From NCBI RefSeq assembly GCF_964019385.1, contig NC_088654.1, positions 2,930,550-2,994,549 of the forward strand: a stretch of DNA of 64,000 nucleotides, read 5' to 3'. Source of the stretch: Sycon ciliatum. Its lineage: Eukaryota; Porifera; Calcarea; Leucosolenida; Sycettidae. The position numbers and the translations under genes are program-made. Numbering within the stretch: position 1 is the first letter of the stretch; each line of letters begins with the position of its first letter. This document shows positions 32,292 through 41,805 of the stretch, one piece after another. Under the pieces are notes generated by a model. That model saw nothing but the letters and a program-made list of their open reading frames with translations. It did no database searches and had not been told where the DNA came from.

Positions 32292-33656
32292 ATGGATCGC
32301 AGAAACGCCCAGAATCGCCGACTACGTCGTGACCAGCGACTGCGGAGAGCTATGGAGATTGCCTCAATATTCATGTTGTTCAATTTCTCTTCGTTTGAAT
32401 CTTGCGGAAGCTCCTTGAGCATCGGTGGACGCCTGAGTCGAGTCCCATGTCGGATGGTTGATGACACCCAGCCTGTATGGATGCAGATGATGGCACTGTT
32501 TGGTTTGCCGCACATGCGTGACCTTCTCTTCGGTAGATACAAGAGAAAACGACGCTTCTGGGCTGCTCTCAGAGATGGCAATGTATGGGATGAAGATTTT
32601 TTGAGAAATTATCCCACAATGTCCGTGCAATGGAATGTCCCCGACTTTGAAGATCAACAGTATATGGAGCATGTGCGAATGGGCAAATCAGAGTTCTGGC
32701 ATCTCCATGAGGAATTTGGCCGGTATATTACATTCCAGGACAGCAAGTGGAGGTTGTGTGTACCGAGCCACAAACGTCTGGCAATAACGCTGCATTGGCT
32801 TGCCAACGGCAATAGCTACTCGCAGCTAGCCCGTCAGCATGGCATTGCCAAGTCAACCGCTGTTAAGATAGTCCATGAAACTGTGCGTGCACTGAAGATG
32901 CACATGGTGCCGAATTCCATTCGCTTCCCAGAGGGACAAGAGCTGAAGAGAGTGATGGCAGAATTCGAGTCCCTATCATTCCTGGAAAGGTGTGCAGGAG
33001 CTGTGGATGGAACATTTGTTAAAATTCGAAAGCCAAAGGCCATGTTTGGTGACTGCTACTATTGTTACAAGAAGTACTGCTCAATTATTTTATTGGGCAC
33101 TGTAGATGCGTGCGGGATGTTCATCAACGTGAATGCCGGAAGGCCTGGGTCTGCTGGGGATGCCAGTGCGTATGCCACATCAACAATGTTACGCAGGATT
33201 TCCCAGCAAAAGTGGCTGACCATACAAGACAACTTTCGAATTGAAGGCACGTACATACGGCCCTACCTTGTGGGAGACTCTGCATTCCCCCTGTGTGCCA
33301 CTCTAATGAAGTGCTTTGATGACTCAGCTGGACTTCAGCCACATGAACGGACATTCAACTACCGGCTTATTCGGACAAGGCGTGTAGTGGAGCAGGCGTT
33401 TGGGCGACTCAAGGGTCGATTCCGTGTGCTAGTCCACAATAACCTCGACGATCCCGACTTCGCTGCTGATGTGGCCATTGTCTGTTGCGGTCTGCACAAC
33501 ATCTGCGAGAGATGGAAGTGTCCTATGGAACCGACTTGGCTAATTAACACTGCCACGTACAATCAGTTCCACGCAGGACCAAATGACCAACCCCACGATG
33601 ACTATGAACAAGCAGGTTGGACGGTGAGAAGGAAGCTAGCGCGGCGTACTCACTGA
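32292..33656 (+). CDS. PIF/Harbinger transposase (HARBI1-like, DDE_Tnp_4)
   Basis: 454 residues from the ATG at 32292 (MDRRNAQNRRLRRDQRLRRA); there is no earlier in-frame ATG before a stop. A helix-turn-helix region lies at about 155-200 (LAITLHWLANGNSYSQLARQ then GIAKSTAVKIVHE). The catalytic domain shows the first Asp in GAVDGTFVKIRKPK (about residue 239), the second in YLVGDSAFPL (about 328) and the Glu in RVVEQAFGRLKGRF (about 367), spaced as in HARBI1. Length and motifs match functional family members and there is no frameshift or stop. It would cut and paste the element in the nucleus, guided by the Myb-like partner encoded on the other strand. A 5' non-coding exon cannot be excluded. 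Confidence 0.93.
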   Translation: MDRRNAQNRRLRRDQRLRRAMEIASIFMLFNFSSFESCGSSLSIGGRLSRVPCRMVDDTQPVWMQMMALFGLPHMRDLLFGRYKRKRRFWAALRDGNVWDEDFLRNYPTMSVQWNVPDFEDQQYMEHVRMGKSEFWHLHEEFGRYITFQDSKWRLCVPSHKRLAITLHWLANGNSYSQLARQHGIAKSTAVKIVHETVRALKMHMVPNSIRFPEGQELKRVMAEFESLSFLERCAGAVDGTFVKIRKPKAMFGDCYYCYKKYCSIILLGTVDACGMFINVNAGRPGSAGDASAYATSTMLRRISQQKWLTIQDNFRIEGTYIRPYLVGDSAFPLCATLMKCFDDSAGLQPHERTFNYRLIRTRRVVEQAFGRLKGRFRVLVHNNLDDPDFAADVAIVCCGLHNICERWKCPMEPTWLINTATYNQFHAGPNDQPHDDYEQAGWTVRRKLARRTH

Positions 33657-33901
33657 GATCACCCTGTTGTTTGAGCAATACGGTTCTGCTGGCCTCTTAT
33701 TTCCACACTGAGTACAATCCATTCCATTGATGAATTTATACACCTGCTCTGTGTGAACGAGAAGCACTGAATGCAACTTTATTGTTTTGCCCGTGCAGAA
33801 GGCGTATAAGAAAAACCGCAGCGTGCTAAATTGCACCTAAAAAATAGAAGAGAAGAACACGGCTGAAAAAAATTGAAGAAAGGATTAATCACAAAACAAG
33901 C

Positions 33902-34102
33902 TCAGTCCTGCCCCTCGTTCCGGGAAGACCTTGGTCCGGGACCATTGAAGAGGTTGCTCACAAGTGTGGCCTGGAATGTCATCATGGACTGCTGGACAGT
34001 CATCTGGAATTCCTGATTTTGCCGTTGTGTGGCTGATGACGTTCTCTCCTCACGATCTCTCATCCGCTCTTCAAATTGTTGCTGCTGTTGTTGTAGCTGT
34101 GC
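33902..34102 (-). CDS. Likely last exon of the Harbinger Myb-like gene
   Basis: On the minus strand an acceptor (TTTGACCGCAG) precedes an open frame AQLQQQQQQFEERMRDREER, then SATQRQNQEFQMTVQQSMMT and NLFNGPGPRSSRNEGQD, ending in TGA. The Gln/Glu-rich helical sequence is what often ends Harbinger Myb/SANT proteins. The donor in the preceding exon is not clear, so joining to the 34.3-35.35 kb frame is an inference. Confidence 0.5.
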   Translation of the reverse strand, partial: AQLQQQQQQFEERMRDREERTSSATQRQNQEFQMTVQQSMMTFQATLVSNLFNGPGPRSSRNEGQD

Positions 34103-34279
34103 CTGCGGTCAAAGCACACAAATAACCATCGCAAGAGGACTAAGTATTGCTGCTAGACTGCTAGTGATGTTTCATTGGCCAAGTTGTTTGCGAATTCTCA
34201 CTAATTCCAATTCTGTAAAGTAGATACCACAATTATGAACGAGTGGCCAATACAAATCTATAATATACTACAGTAGAAT

Positions 34280-35353
34280 TCAAATTTTAAGGAACATGGC
34301 CAACAATCTCCTGTCTATTTCAGACCATATTCTATTTTGGAAAAGGCAGTTTTGGAAACAGTTGCTTCCCTGAAGTGTAATGGTTTGTTGTGTATGCGCT
34401 TGCATGATGTTGCCAAATGATGCCAAGAACTGGTCCTGTTGCTGGCGCTGTTGCTCTGGTGCTGCCGTCCTACTTCTGCCAACACGACTCGGTGGTGTGG
34501 GAGGCAAGGCAGGCCCAGCACGGCCATTGTGCGGCTCCTGTTGAGTTTGAGCTTGCGCCTGTGCTCGTGGCCTTGCTGTTGCCTGCGTCGGTAGAGGCAG
34601 TGGGGTAGATGCTGCTGCAGGCAATGCTGCTGATGGTACGACTGGCTGCGCTGAAAGTGCTGCTGCAGGCAATGCTGCAGATGGGAGGACAGGCTGTGCT
34701 GAAAGTGCTGCAGCACGTGCTGGTGGAAGTCCATCAGAACTATCGGCCTCGCTGTCATCAGCCACGTCATGGTATAAATAATCATCTATGTCACCATCAC
34801 CAAAAGTTCCACTGTTTCCAGTAGTGTGTGCAGTACTGCTATCACTGCTTGTACTAGCTCTGTTGCTCGTAGCACTGAGGTTGGCTGCCTCTGCTGAAGC
34901 TGCCTGTTCAGCATCATCAGCATTGTTGTCATCATCATCATCCTCACTGGTGTCTTGGGCACTATCAGTGGAAATAGCCAGTCCCAGAGTGGGATGAGAC
35001 TTCCACAGATCATAGAAATATTTGAGTAGTGGCCACTTCGCTTCTTTGAGAATCTCTTCCCAGTCCAGCTCATCTTCATCATCATCATCATCAGCAGCTG
35101 CCCCGGTTCGCTCTAGCCTACTTCTGCGCACTCTGGGCTGCACATGAAGTTTAACCTTTTTGGAGCCCGTCTTCTTCAGGCGCCCGATCTTATCCTTGAC
35201 CTGCTTCCAGGCGACCACCACATCCTCCTCCTTCAGCTTGTCAACAATCCATTTGTACCTCTGTACATCTCTTGTCATTTTTTTCTGGTGTCTTGTCTTG
35301 ACCTCGAAATAGAGGGAGAGGAGCAGTTGCTCTTGGTCAGCAGTCCACTTCAT
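34280..35353 (-). CDS. Harbinger Myb/SANT-like DNA-binding protein, main exon
   Basis: The frame starts MKWTADQEQLLLSLYFEVKT at 35353. Residues 1-75 form a trihelix/SANT-like domain (W3 and RYKWIVDKLKEE, AWKQVKDKIGRLKK), the DNA- or transposase-binding partner that PIF/Harbinger elements encode beside their transposase and that helps import it into the nucleus. An acidic linker (DDDDDEDELDWEEILKEAKW), Ser/Thr-rich and Ala/Pro/Gln-rich repeats (AALPAAALSAQPVVPSAALP) follow. The frame continues upstream without stop into the terminal inverted repeat, but the ATG at 35353 matches family starts. The 3' end probably splices to the exon at 33.9-34.1 kb, so the last 15 codons here may be intronic. 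Confidence 0.8.
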   Translation of the reverse strand: MKWTADQEQLLLSLYFEVKTRHQKKMTRDVQRYKWIVDKLKEEDVVVAWKQVKDKIGRLKKTGSKKVKLHVQPRVRRSRLERTGAAADDDDDEDELDWEEILKEAKWPLLKYFYDLWKSHPTLGLAISTDSAQDTSEDDDDDNNADDAEQAASAEAANLSATSNRASTSSDSSTAHTTGNSGTFGDGDIDDYLYHDVADDSEADSSDGLPPARAAALSAQPVLPSAALPAAALSAQPVVPSAALPAAASTPLPLPTQATARPRAQAQAQTQQEPHNGRAGPALPPTPPSRVGRSRTAAPEQQRQQQDQFLASFGNIMQAHTQQTITLQGSNCFQNCLFQNRIWSEIDRRLLAMFLKI

Positions 35354-35805
35354 GACGAGAGATGAAAAACTAATTTTTCCAAGATCCAAGAGATCCAACA
35401 ACGACAACGCCGCAAAAGTTGCACTACCGCTTTTGTGTTTCGCCACCAATTTTTTGGTTGTGGCGCTTTTGAGATTGCCGCCGTGGCGCCAGTGGCGCCA
35501 GGCGCAGTATCCATGGTGATCCGGGGATATCCCAACTTTTGTGGTGCAGCTTTTGTGGTGTCGCAAAAGCGCCATGCATGTGTGACCGGGGCCTTAGGCG
35601 CTTGTCTAAAAGGACTCACATTCATCCTGCAAACCTACACGACTTGCATAGTTTTCACTGTCGCCAAAGTGCGTGCATTGCACACATTGAGATTCACTCC
35701 CTCCGTACAGGCCAGTACAGAGCTGCCCACCAATTGAGTCTGTTTTGCGTACTCAGACTTCTGATTTTCCGTATCTTGCGGTGTTTGGCGTACTGCCGTG
35801 TACGT

Positions 35806-36098
35806 TGCATCAAGAGTACATAACCCCCCAGAGTGTGCAACGCCTGATCCAGCTCTGCATAGGGTCTTGGTCGAGCGGAATCGGATCTTTGCGTCATAAT
35901 ACCGTACACATCCGAGGGGAACCCGGGAAGTCGCGGGTACTCTTGGATCAAAAACAATGGTGCCCTGCCTCGAGACCGGCCTTGCGCTGGTGTGAAGTGT
36001 ACGCATGACATCAGAAGATCCGATTCCGCTCGACCAAGACCCTACACAGAGCTGGATCGGCGTTGCACACTCTGGGGGGTTATGTACTCTTGATTGCA
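35806..36098. mobile_element. MITE with 83-bp inverted ends
   Basis: 293 bp; left end TGCATCAAGAGTACATAACC through GTCGAGCGGAATCGGATCT, right end its complement with few differences (one extra A). Central 125 bp unpaired. No coding capacity; duplication not resolved. Confidence 0.75.
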
Positions 36099-36837
36099 TG
36101 CATACTTGCACTAAAAAGTTTTTTGACACACACATGCATGTCCGTGGCTGCATTTGGTAGTGTAAAACATGTGTGACTTGCACTCACGACATTCATTTTG
36201 TGCTACATGTACATGTTGTCGTGGTACCGCATGCACTCACTTTGGTACAAGACTATTCATGACTCAGCTTACACTTGCAATGCTTCTACACAGCTGATTG
36301 ATCCTCTTCGATTTTCTGTACCATTTGCCCAAATTCTGTAGTGCGAACAAGGAGAGATTTTCCCGACAAATACAGAAAAATATTTTCAGTTTTTTTCAGT
36401 CATTTTCACGACATATTTTCTTTATCATGATCCCTGGGTGTGGCGTTCTTACGAATGCGGAAACGCAGTCTTTCTAACCGAGTCTCACGTGCACTGTGAA
36501 TTTTATTTTTTATTTTATTCACAATGCCATGTACGGATTCATCGCTTCTTCGCACCTGAGATCCTGTGCACGTGCAACAGCGATTTAAAGATTAGCTTTA
36601 TCAAAATTACTAGTGATCAGAGAGAGAGAGAGAGAATCAGTTGTGGCTGCTGTGACAGCATAGAGTGTATATTGGTGTAAACATCATTGCCCAGCAGAAC
36701 CGTATTCATAATCATAGGGACCCGCGTTTAGCATTACATTTAGGAAGCTATTTTTTAGAATTTTTACAGGCCCAATAAGCCTGAAGAGAAGAACACCTAA
36801 CTTAGACTGTCCTAACGTTATCGAACGCACTGCCAAA

Positions 36838-37580
36838 GTAAAAACAACATTTGAAATGCAAGCTCCATTGTGCCTGCATGGAGGGCATGGGAAAGAGACT
36901 GAGAGGGTGAAAGTGAAGGAAATTTGTTCCGAAATCAAGAGAATCCGAGGAACCCTTGCTGCATTCTTCAGTTCGATAACGTCAGTGAGTGCATCTCATA
37001 TGTGTTGTGTGCCCAGACATACAAGTAGCACTAACCTGAGCATGAGAGCTGCTTGTCATCATCGTGGTCAGGAAAGCGAAAGGACGAACGAAGAAGATTG
37101 CTGACCATTACGAACAACAGTGCATATCCAGACGACAGACGGCTTGCCAGAATCAGTCTGGTGCATCTTCAGGAATCTTCTTTCCTAATCGCATTCAGCA
37201 GTCAGGTTCGAGGTCAAGAGCACGATGATATTTTCAGAAGGAATAATTTTGAAAAATGTTAAAATGTTGGAGAAGAAGCTTCCTCTCTAAAAATTAGCGT
37301 TCCCTGCTTTCCCGCAAGGTGCCTTGCCGGACATGTCGTCGACAGCACAGTGTCGGCAGATCCACGTTTGTAGGCTGCAGACCCGGCAGACGTTTTGATC
37401 AGCCCGGCCTGGTGGTGAGATTTTGGACCAGGGAGTACTAAAAACTGCTCGCATCCCAGGGTGCCCAGTTTCGCTCTATCCGATCGAGTAAGGCTTCCAG
37501 AAAGGCCCTCAGGTGCGCGGCCTGCAGTGCCATAATATACCTCGCTCCACAGGACAGTGCTACGAGGTACCAGCCAGGCT
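36838..37580 (-). repeat. Inverted duplication, copy B
   Basis: Reverse copy of 26520-27040 but with 250 bp (about 37146-37395) not present in copy A, joined at GGC on both sides. The minus-strand frame 37438-37731 (MAGGSSLGAPASASILFRRE, HVFYIEELSKNEVSPAELKQ, AFLEALLDRIERN) extends beyond the duplicated block; the protein is unrecognised. Confidence 0.65.
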
Positions 37581-37826
37581 TCCCTTGTGAATCCACCTGC
37601 TTCAGCTCAGCAGGGCTAACTTCATTTTTGGACAGTTCCTCTATATAGAAAACGTGATCTGACGGCCACTCAGGCTCTCTTCTAAACAGTATGGAAGCGG
37701 ACGCAGGAGCGCCCAAACTGCTCCCACCCGCCATGACTACAATCTTTTTGCACAAGGGAAACTAGGTGAATTCAACTCCTCAGGTATATTGCCATGACAG
37801 GGTGAGGTTATTTTAGACCTGAAATT

Positions 37827-38321
37827 ATGTACAAACCAACGGCACGAGATTATGGAAATATTTATTTCTTCGCAGTAATGCGCAGATGCACCTACTCCTA
37901 CCCCAGGGCTGCCGCTGCGCCGGTTACCGATGGCTTTCGTGCCAAGGCTGCACCAGACAGGACGAATGCAGGCTCAGTAATGGAGCCCGCACTTCAGGCA
38001 CCGGTGACATCTTGCTATCAGCGCCCTGCACGCAAGCCTGACCGGTTAAGGGGTGCATGTCGGCTAAAGTGCAAGGCCGTCTACGTTGGCCGTGTTGATG
38101 TCGGTTGTTCGTCAAGTTCAATCGCTAAATGGTGCGAGGACCGCAGTGTAACTGTAATCAAATGGCCAGTATCTGCGGCACGGTATTTTGGTCTGGCGTA
38201 TGCCCACCTTGTTATTTCGGAGGAGCATGGTCAGAAGGTCCAGAGTCTAGACTTCTGGCCAAGTGGCATTTCGGTTCGTGAATGGCGCTTCAAATCAGAC
38301 CGCATCACTCAACATAACTGA
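37827..38321 (+). pseudogene. LINE ORF1, C-terminal part
   Basis: 165 codons ending KCKAVYVGRVDVGCSSSSIA, WCEDRSVTVIKW, AHLVISEEHGQKVQSLDFWP. The other LINE has the same pattern (KLVLYVGSINSGCNAHSIRD, WCEARDMEVLNC, AFWPEAIS) directly before its endonuclease, so this is the conserved ORF1 end, which has an RRM-like alternation of strands and helices. ORF1 proteins of this group bind RNA. The N-terminal 60 codons look unrelated and may be an unconserved linker. Confidence 0.65.
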
Positions 38322-38389
38322 GTGCGTCGCTCAATCCACTTGCACCATCATTCCTTCCTGATTCTGGACGACAAACTAATAAAACTCTT

Positions 38390-39190
38390 AATCAACCTGC
38401 CCAATTAACTTCATCTTTCCCAGTGCTCTCACTTAACTGCCGCTCCATAAAAAATAAGTTAGCTGAGCTTAGTCAAGTCTGTGAGCAGTATTATCCAGAC
38501 ATAATCTGCCTATGTGAAACGTGGCTGACAGCTTCCATAGACGTCTCAATTCCAGGCTAACCGTCATACCGCCTGGACCGCCCACCCACGACCAGCTCTG
38601 ATAAACTGCAAGCGAGAGGCTATGGCGGTGTTGCTACTCTTGTAACTGAAAGATCGTTCATGTCCATCAAGCGCCGCTCCGACCTTGAGCGCTGTGGACT
38701 GGAGGCGGTTTGGCTCGAATTGCGGCCAGTGGTCCTTCCGTCACTCCACCTCATCATCTGTTCTGTTTACAGAGCCCCTGGAGACAGCATCTCCCATGTC
38801 CAGGCATTTAGTGACCTCCTAGAGGACTGTCTGTCCAATGTTAGCCTCCCCAATTCTGCTATTGTACTTGCAGGAGACTTGAATGCTCGCCACTCTGACT
38901 GGTCTCCTAGTGACACCAAGAATCGTGGTGAAAGGGAGTTCCGTAACCTCTTCTCTTGTTTTGGCCTTGAGCAAATGGTGACATTCCCCACACACTTTAC
39001 CCCCCACGGCTCAACATCGTGTCTTGACGTTGTACTCACGGATCATCCTCACCTACTACTCTCTGTTACATCTGTTGCTCCTCTTGGTGCATCTGACCAT
39101 GCACAGATCCTCAGTCACTTCCTACAGCCTGCTGATGCTGTTTATCGTGAGGAACCTGCTGCAAACGGACATCCCGCTGCTGCACCCTGA
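38390..39190 (+). pseudogene. LINE ORF2: apurinic-like endonuclease
   Basis: Starts LSLNCRSIKNKLAELSQVCE, then DIICLCETWLT (the N…E pair of the endonuclease), stop at 38559, then IICSVYRAPGD, AIVLAGDLNARHSDW and VAPLGASDHAQILSHFL with the catalytic GDLN and SDH signatures. Length fits the family (about 240 residues). One internal stop and a shift near 39185 make it inactive. It nicks target DNA to prime reverse transcription. Confidence 0.88.
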
Positions 39191-39194
39191 AACC

Positions 39195-40488
39195 ACTTCA
39201 GCAATGTTCCTGCAAAGCCGGAACATGACTTTAAATTTGTGCCATCTTCCGTCTGGGATAGTGTGAATGCAGAGCTCGCTGATATTGACTGGAGCTGGCA
39301 CCTGCGTGCCAGCAACGTCAACGCGCTTTCGAACCTTTCTTCCATTCTCAACAGTGCCCTTGGGAAGCACCTCTGGCCATTCGGAAAGCAGCCGTCTTCT
39401 CACCGCTGCCCACGGCCCAGTCAGCCACCCTGGGTTGATGCCCATCTCCGCACAGCAATCAAGTGGAAATATGATCTCTATAGTATTTTTAAGAAGTACT
39501 CAACACAACAAATAAAACAAGCATACCAACAGCAGCGAAATATAGTGAAAACCCTGACGCGGACAAAGTACAGAGCTTATATCCGCTCAGTGCAAACTAC
39601 TTTGCAGGGTAGACACCGACCATCGCTTCACCAGTTTGTGAGACAAGCAAGAATTCGAAACCTATCACGGGAAATTCCGTCACTCACAGCAGGGACTCAG
39701 CAGGCGGCTGACCCTTTGGCCAAAGCTACGGCAGTAAACGCCCAATTTGCCTCTGTGACTCGGCCAGATGACCCGTTGCTCTCTATTCCCCTTATTCTCA
39801 CCCCCTCGGAGCCCTCAGCTTGTTTCACGTCCGTCATCACCACAACTGCCACTGTTCGGCGTCATCTGAAGAAGCTTTCCTACGTGCAAGGCATCTGGTC
39901 CTGACGGCATCCCCAACCGGGTCCTCAACGCCCTGGCACCATTCATACCATTCCCTTTGTGCCATAATTTCAACATGTCATTTACCACGGGCATATTCCG
40001 TTCCGCATGGAAAACAGCGAAAGTCATACCTGTATTCAAGAAAGGTCCCCGCCACGAACCTGCAAACTACAGCCCTATCTCTCTTCTTCCCTGCGTGTCC
40101 AAAGTATGTGACCGCATCTTTTATGACCACTTATACAGGCATGTTTCGCCGTTTCTGAGTCCCGCACAATCTGGATTTCGTAAAGGCGACTCCACCTCCC
40201 TTCAACTGACACGCATCGTGCCGCAGGTGTGACAGCATAGGGATAACAGAGCGCTTGCTGGCATTTGCTTCTTTGACTTGGCCAAGGCTTTTGATACCGT
40301 CTGGCATCGAGGACTTTTGGCAAAGCTCGATCATGCATTCAGGGTACGCAAACAACCACTCTCCTGGCTGAAATCTTATCTCTCTGGGCATTATCAGTAC
40401 GTAACTGTGCTTGGCACATCCTCGGTAGCAGAGCCAGTATTGTCAGGCGTTCCTCAAGGATCAATTCTTGGTCCCCTACTATTTATAA
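39195..40488 (+). pseudogene. LINE ORF2: reverse transcriptase, N-terminal half
   Basis: Linker (SVWDSVNAELADIDWSWHLR), then RT motifs in order: AWKTAKVIPVFKKGP, YSPISLLPCVSKVCDRIFYD, LSPAQSGFRKGDSTSLQLTR, a stop near 40232, GICFFDLAKAFDTVWHRGLL (first catalytic Asp) and GVPQGSILGPLLFI. Frame changes near 39900 and 40232. It is cut off by an insertion before the FADD box, which reappears at 41857. Confidence 0.88.
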
Positions 40489-40918
40489 TTCCCGTAGCTA
40501 TGCAGAAGACGATACTTCAGTAACGTCTGGCGCTAGCCAGGGTCCACACAGCTTTAATTTGGTGTTTGTTTGTTTGTTTGTTTGCTTGTTTGTTTGTTTG
40601 TGTCACGCCTGGCGCTATCCTGCATCTGTCCCGTACCGTACCGTACCAACAAAGACAGCTGGCGCCTTGGCCACAATATATTTGTTTGTTTGTGCCATCG
40701 GCATGCCTGGCGCTATCCCGTACCCGTCCCGTACCATCAAGTGTACGGTACCATCAAGAGAATGAGTATATATGCGAAGTGTATCGGGGAATGCATTCAG
40801 TGCAGTAACATTTTGTGTGGATTTGTGTGCGAGGCCGAGATCCCACTAGCAGGCTGGCTGGGCCGCCTGTCGAACACCCCGGGAATCGCATGTAGGCCGA
40901 TAGCATAATAATTATAAC

Positions 40919-41397
40919 GTGTATACAGTCAATAAAGTTGAAGACACCACTGCAGCTGTACTTATGGTTGACAAAAATGGTGGTAAAGACACACCTGCCA
41001 GGTGTGTCTTTACCACCATTTTTGTCAACCATAAGTACAGCTGCAGTGGTGTCTTCAACTTTATTCTCCCGAGTCAAGCTCCGTATGAAGACATCCAAGA
41101 AGAAGATTGCCTGATGAGTCCAGCGGGGACGAAACGTACGTCGCAATCGAGCTATGTCGTTGCTGTGTCATCATCTAGGTGCCATGCGCTACTTGATGTA
41201 CCAGCCTGCTATGCCGGATACCGCCAGCCATGCATCGACCAGGCGCTAGGCGCGAACTGATGGTGGTGGTGGTGAGAAGGAGAACTCTGTGCCAGAACGT
41301 TGCAGCCTAGAGAGCGTGTGTGGGCAGGCGTGTGTTTACCGCCATATTGCCAGGTGTGTCTTTACCACCATTTTTGTCAACCATGTGTATACAGTCA
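40919..41397 (+). mobile_element. Retrozyme-like unit (352 bp) with inverted junction
   Basis: GCCAGGTGTGTCTTTACCAC…GTCAACCAT occurs at 40997-41032 and again at 41349-41384, a 352-bp period, and GTGTATACAGTCA occurs at 40919 and 41385. The left edge is an inverted partial copy: 40932-40996 is the perfect reverse complement of 40998-41063. A type I hammerhead ribozyme lies inside. Sizes of 170-600 bp with tandem or inverted partial copies and a hammerhead fit metazoan retrozymes and Penelope-like terminal repeats. Confidence 0.65.
41105..41148 (+). ncRNA. Hammerhead ribozyme, type I
   Basis: All core elements are present in order. Stem I 5' strand GATTGC (41105-41110); CTGATGA (41111-41117); stem II GTCC/GGAC closing a 5-nt loop (41118-41130); GAAA (41131-41134); minimal stem III C-GUAC-G; cleavage triplet GUC (41140-41142); stem I 3' strand GCAATC (41143-41148), fully complementary to the 5' strand. 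Predicted cut after C41142. The short stem III is typical of animal type I hammerheads, which tend to act as dimers. Confidence 0.88.
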
Positions 41398-41410
41398 TGT
41401 AAATGTATAG

Positions 41411-41441
41411 CAGGGAGTCATATTATGTAAACGACTCCCTG
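41411..41441. mobile_element. 31-bp palindromic hAT-like micro-element
   Basis: CAGGGAGTC … GACTCCCTG with a 13-bp A/T-rich centre. Flanks are ATGTATAG (41403-41410) and CTGTATGG (41442-41449), 6 of 8 identical, consistent with an aged 8-bp duplication. Confidence 0.4.
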
Positions 41442-41805
41442 CTGTATGGGGAGATTTTCTGGAAAGAAAATACGAAGTAGGGACACGAGTAAATGCAATT
41501 AGCATGGATGTTAGTTGCCGTCAGTATAATAATAATAAGAAGAAGACGAACGCCCGTGATCGGCAGAGTCAGCGCCGGTCCCAGGAAACGGGAGGACAGA
41601 CATCCCGTCGACTCCAGAACGCCCGTGATCGGCAGAGTCAGCGCCGGTCCCATAGCTATGCAAAAGACGTTAGTTCAGTAACTCATTGAAACGTTTTTGC
41701 AATACAATGATGTAGCTAATCAAAGGAAAACACTTTTCCATCAGTTCTAACAACATGCACGATGAGCTAGGCAACAAAGCATAGCGCAGGGCCCTGAGCT
41801 TCCAA

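Larger units (their letters stand above)
32011..35593. mobile_element. PIF/Harbinger transposon, apparently complete
   Basis: About 3.6 kb bounded by GGCGCCGGTCACACATGCA and, in reverse, GGCCCCGGTCACACATGCA, with TAA on the left (32008-32010) and TTA on the right (35594-35596), a TWA pair with one mismatch. Sub-terminal GCGACACCAC and CTTTTGCGG blocks occur at both ends. It carries the two genes expected of the superfamily, in opposite orientations and converging: a DDE transposase (plus) and a Myb/SANT-like protein (minus). Both frames are open, so the copy is young or under selection. Confidence 0.9.
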
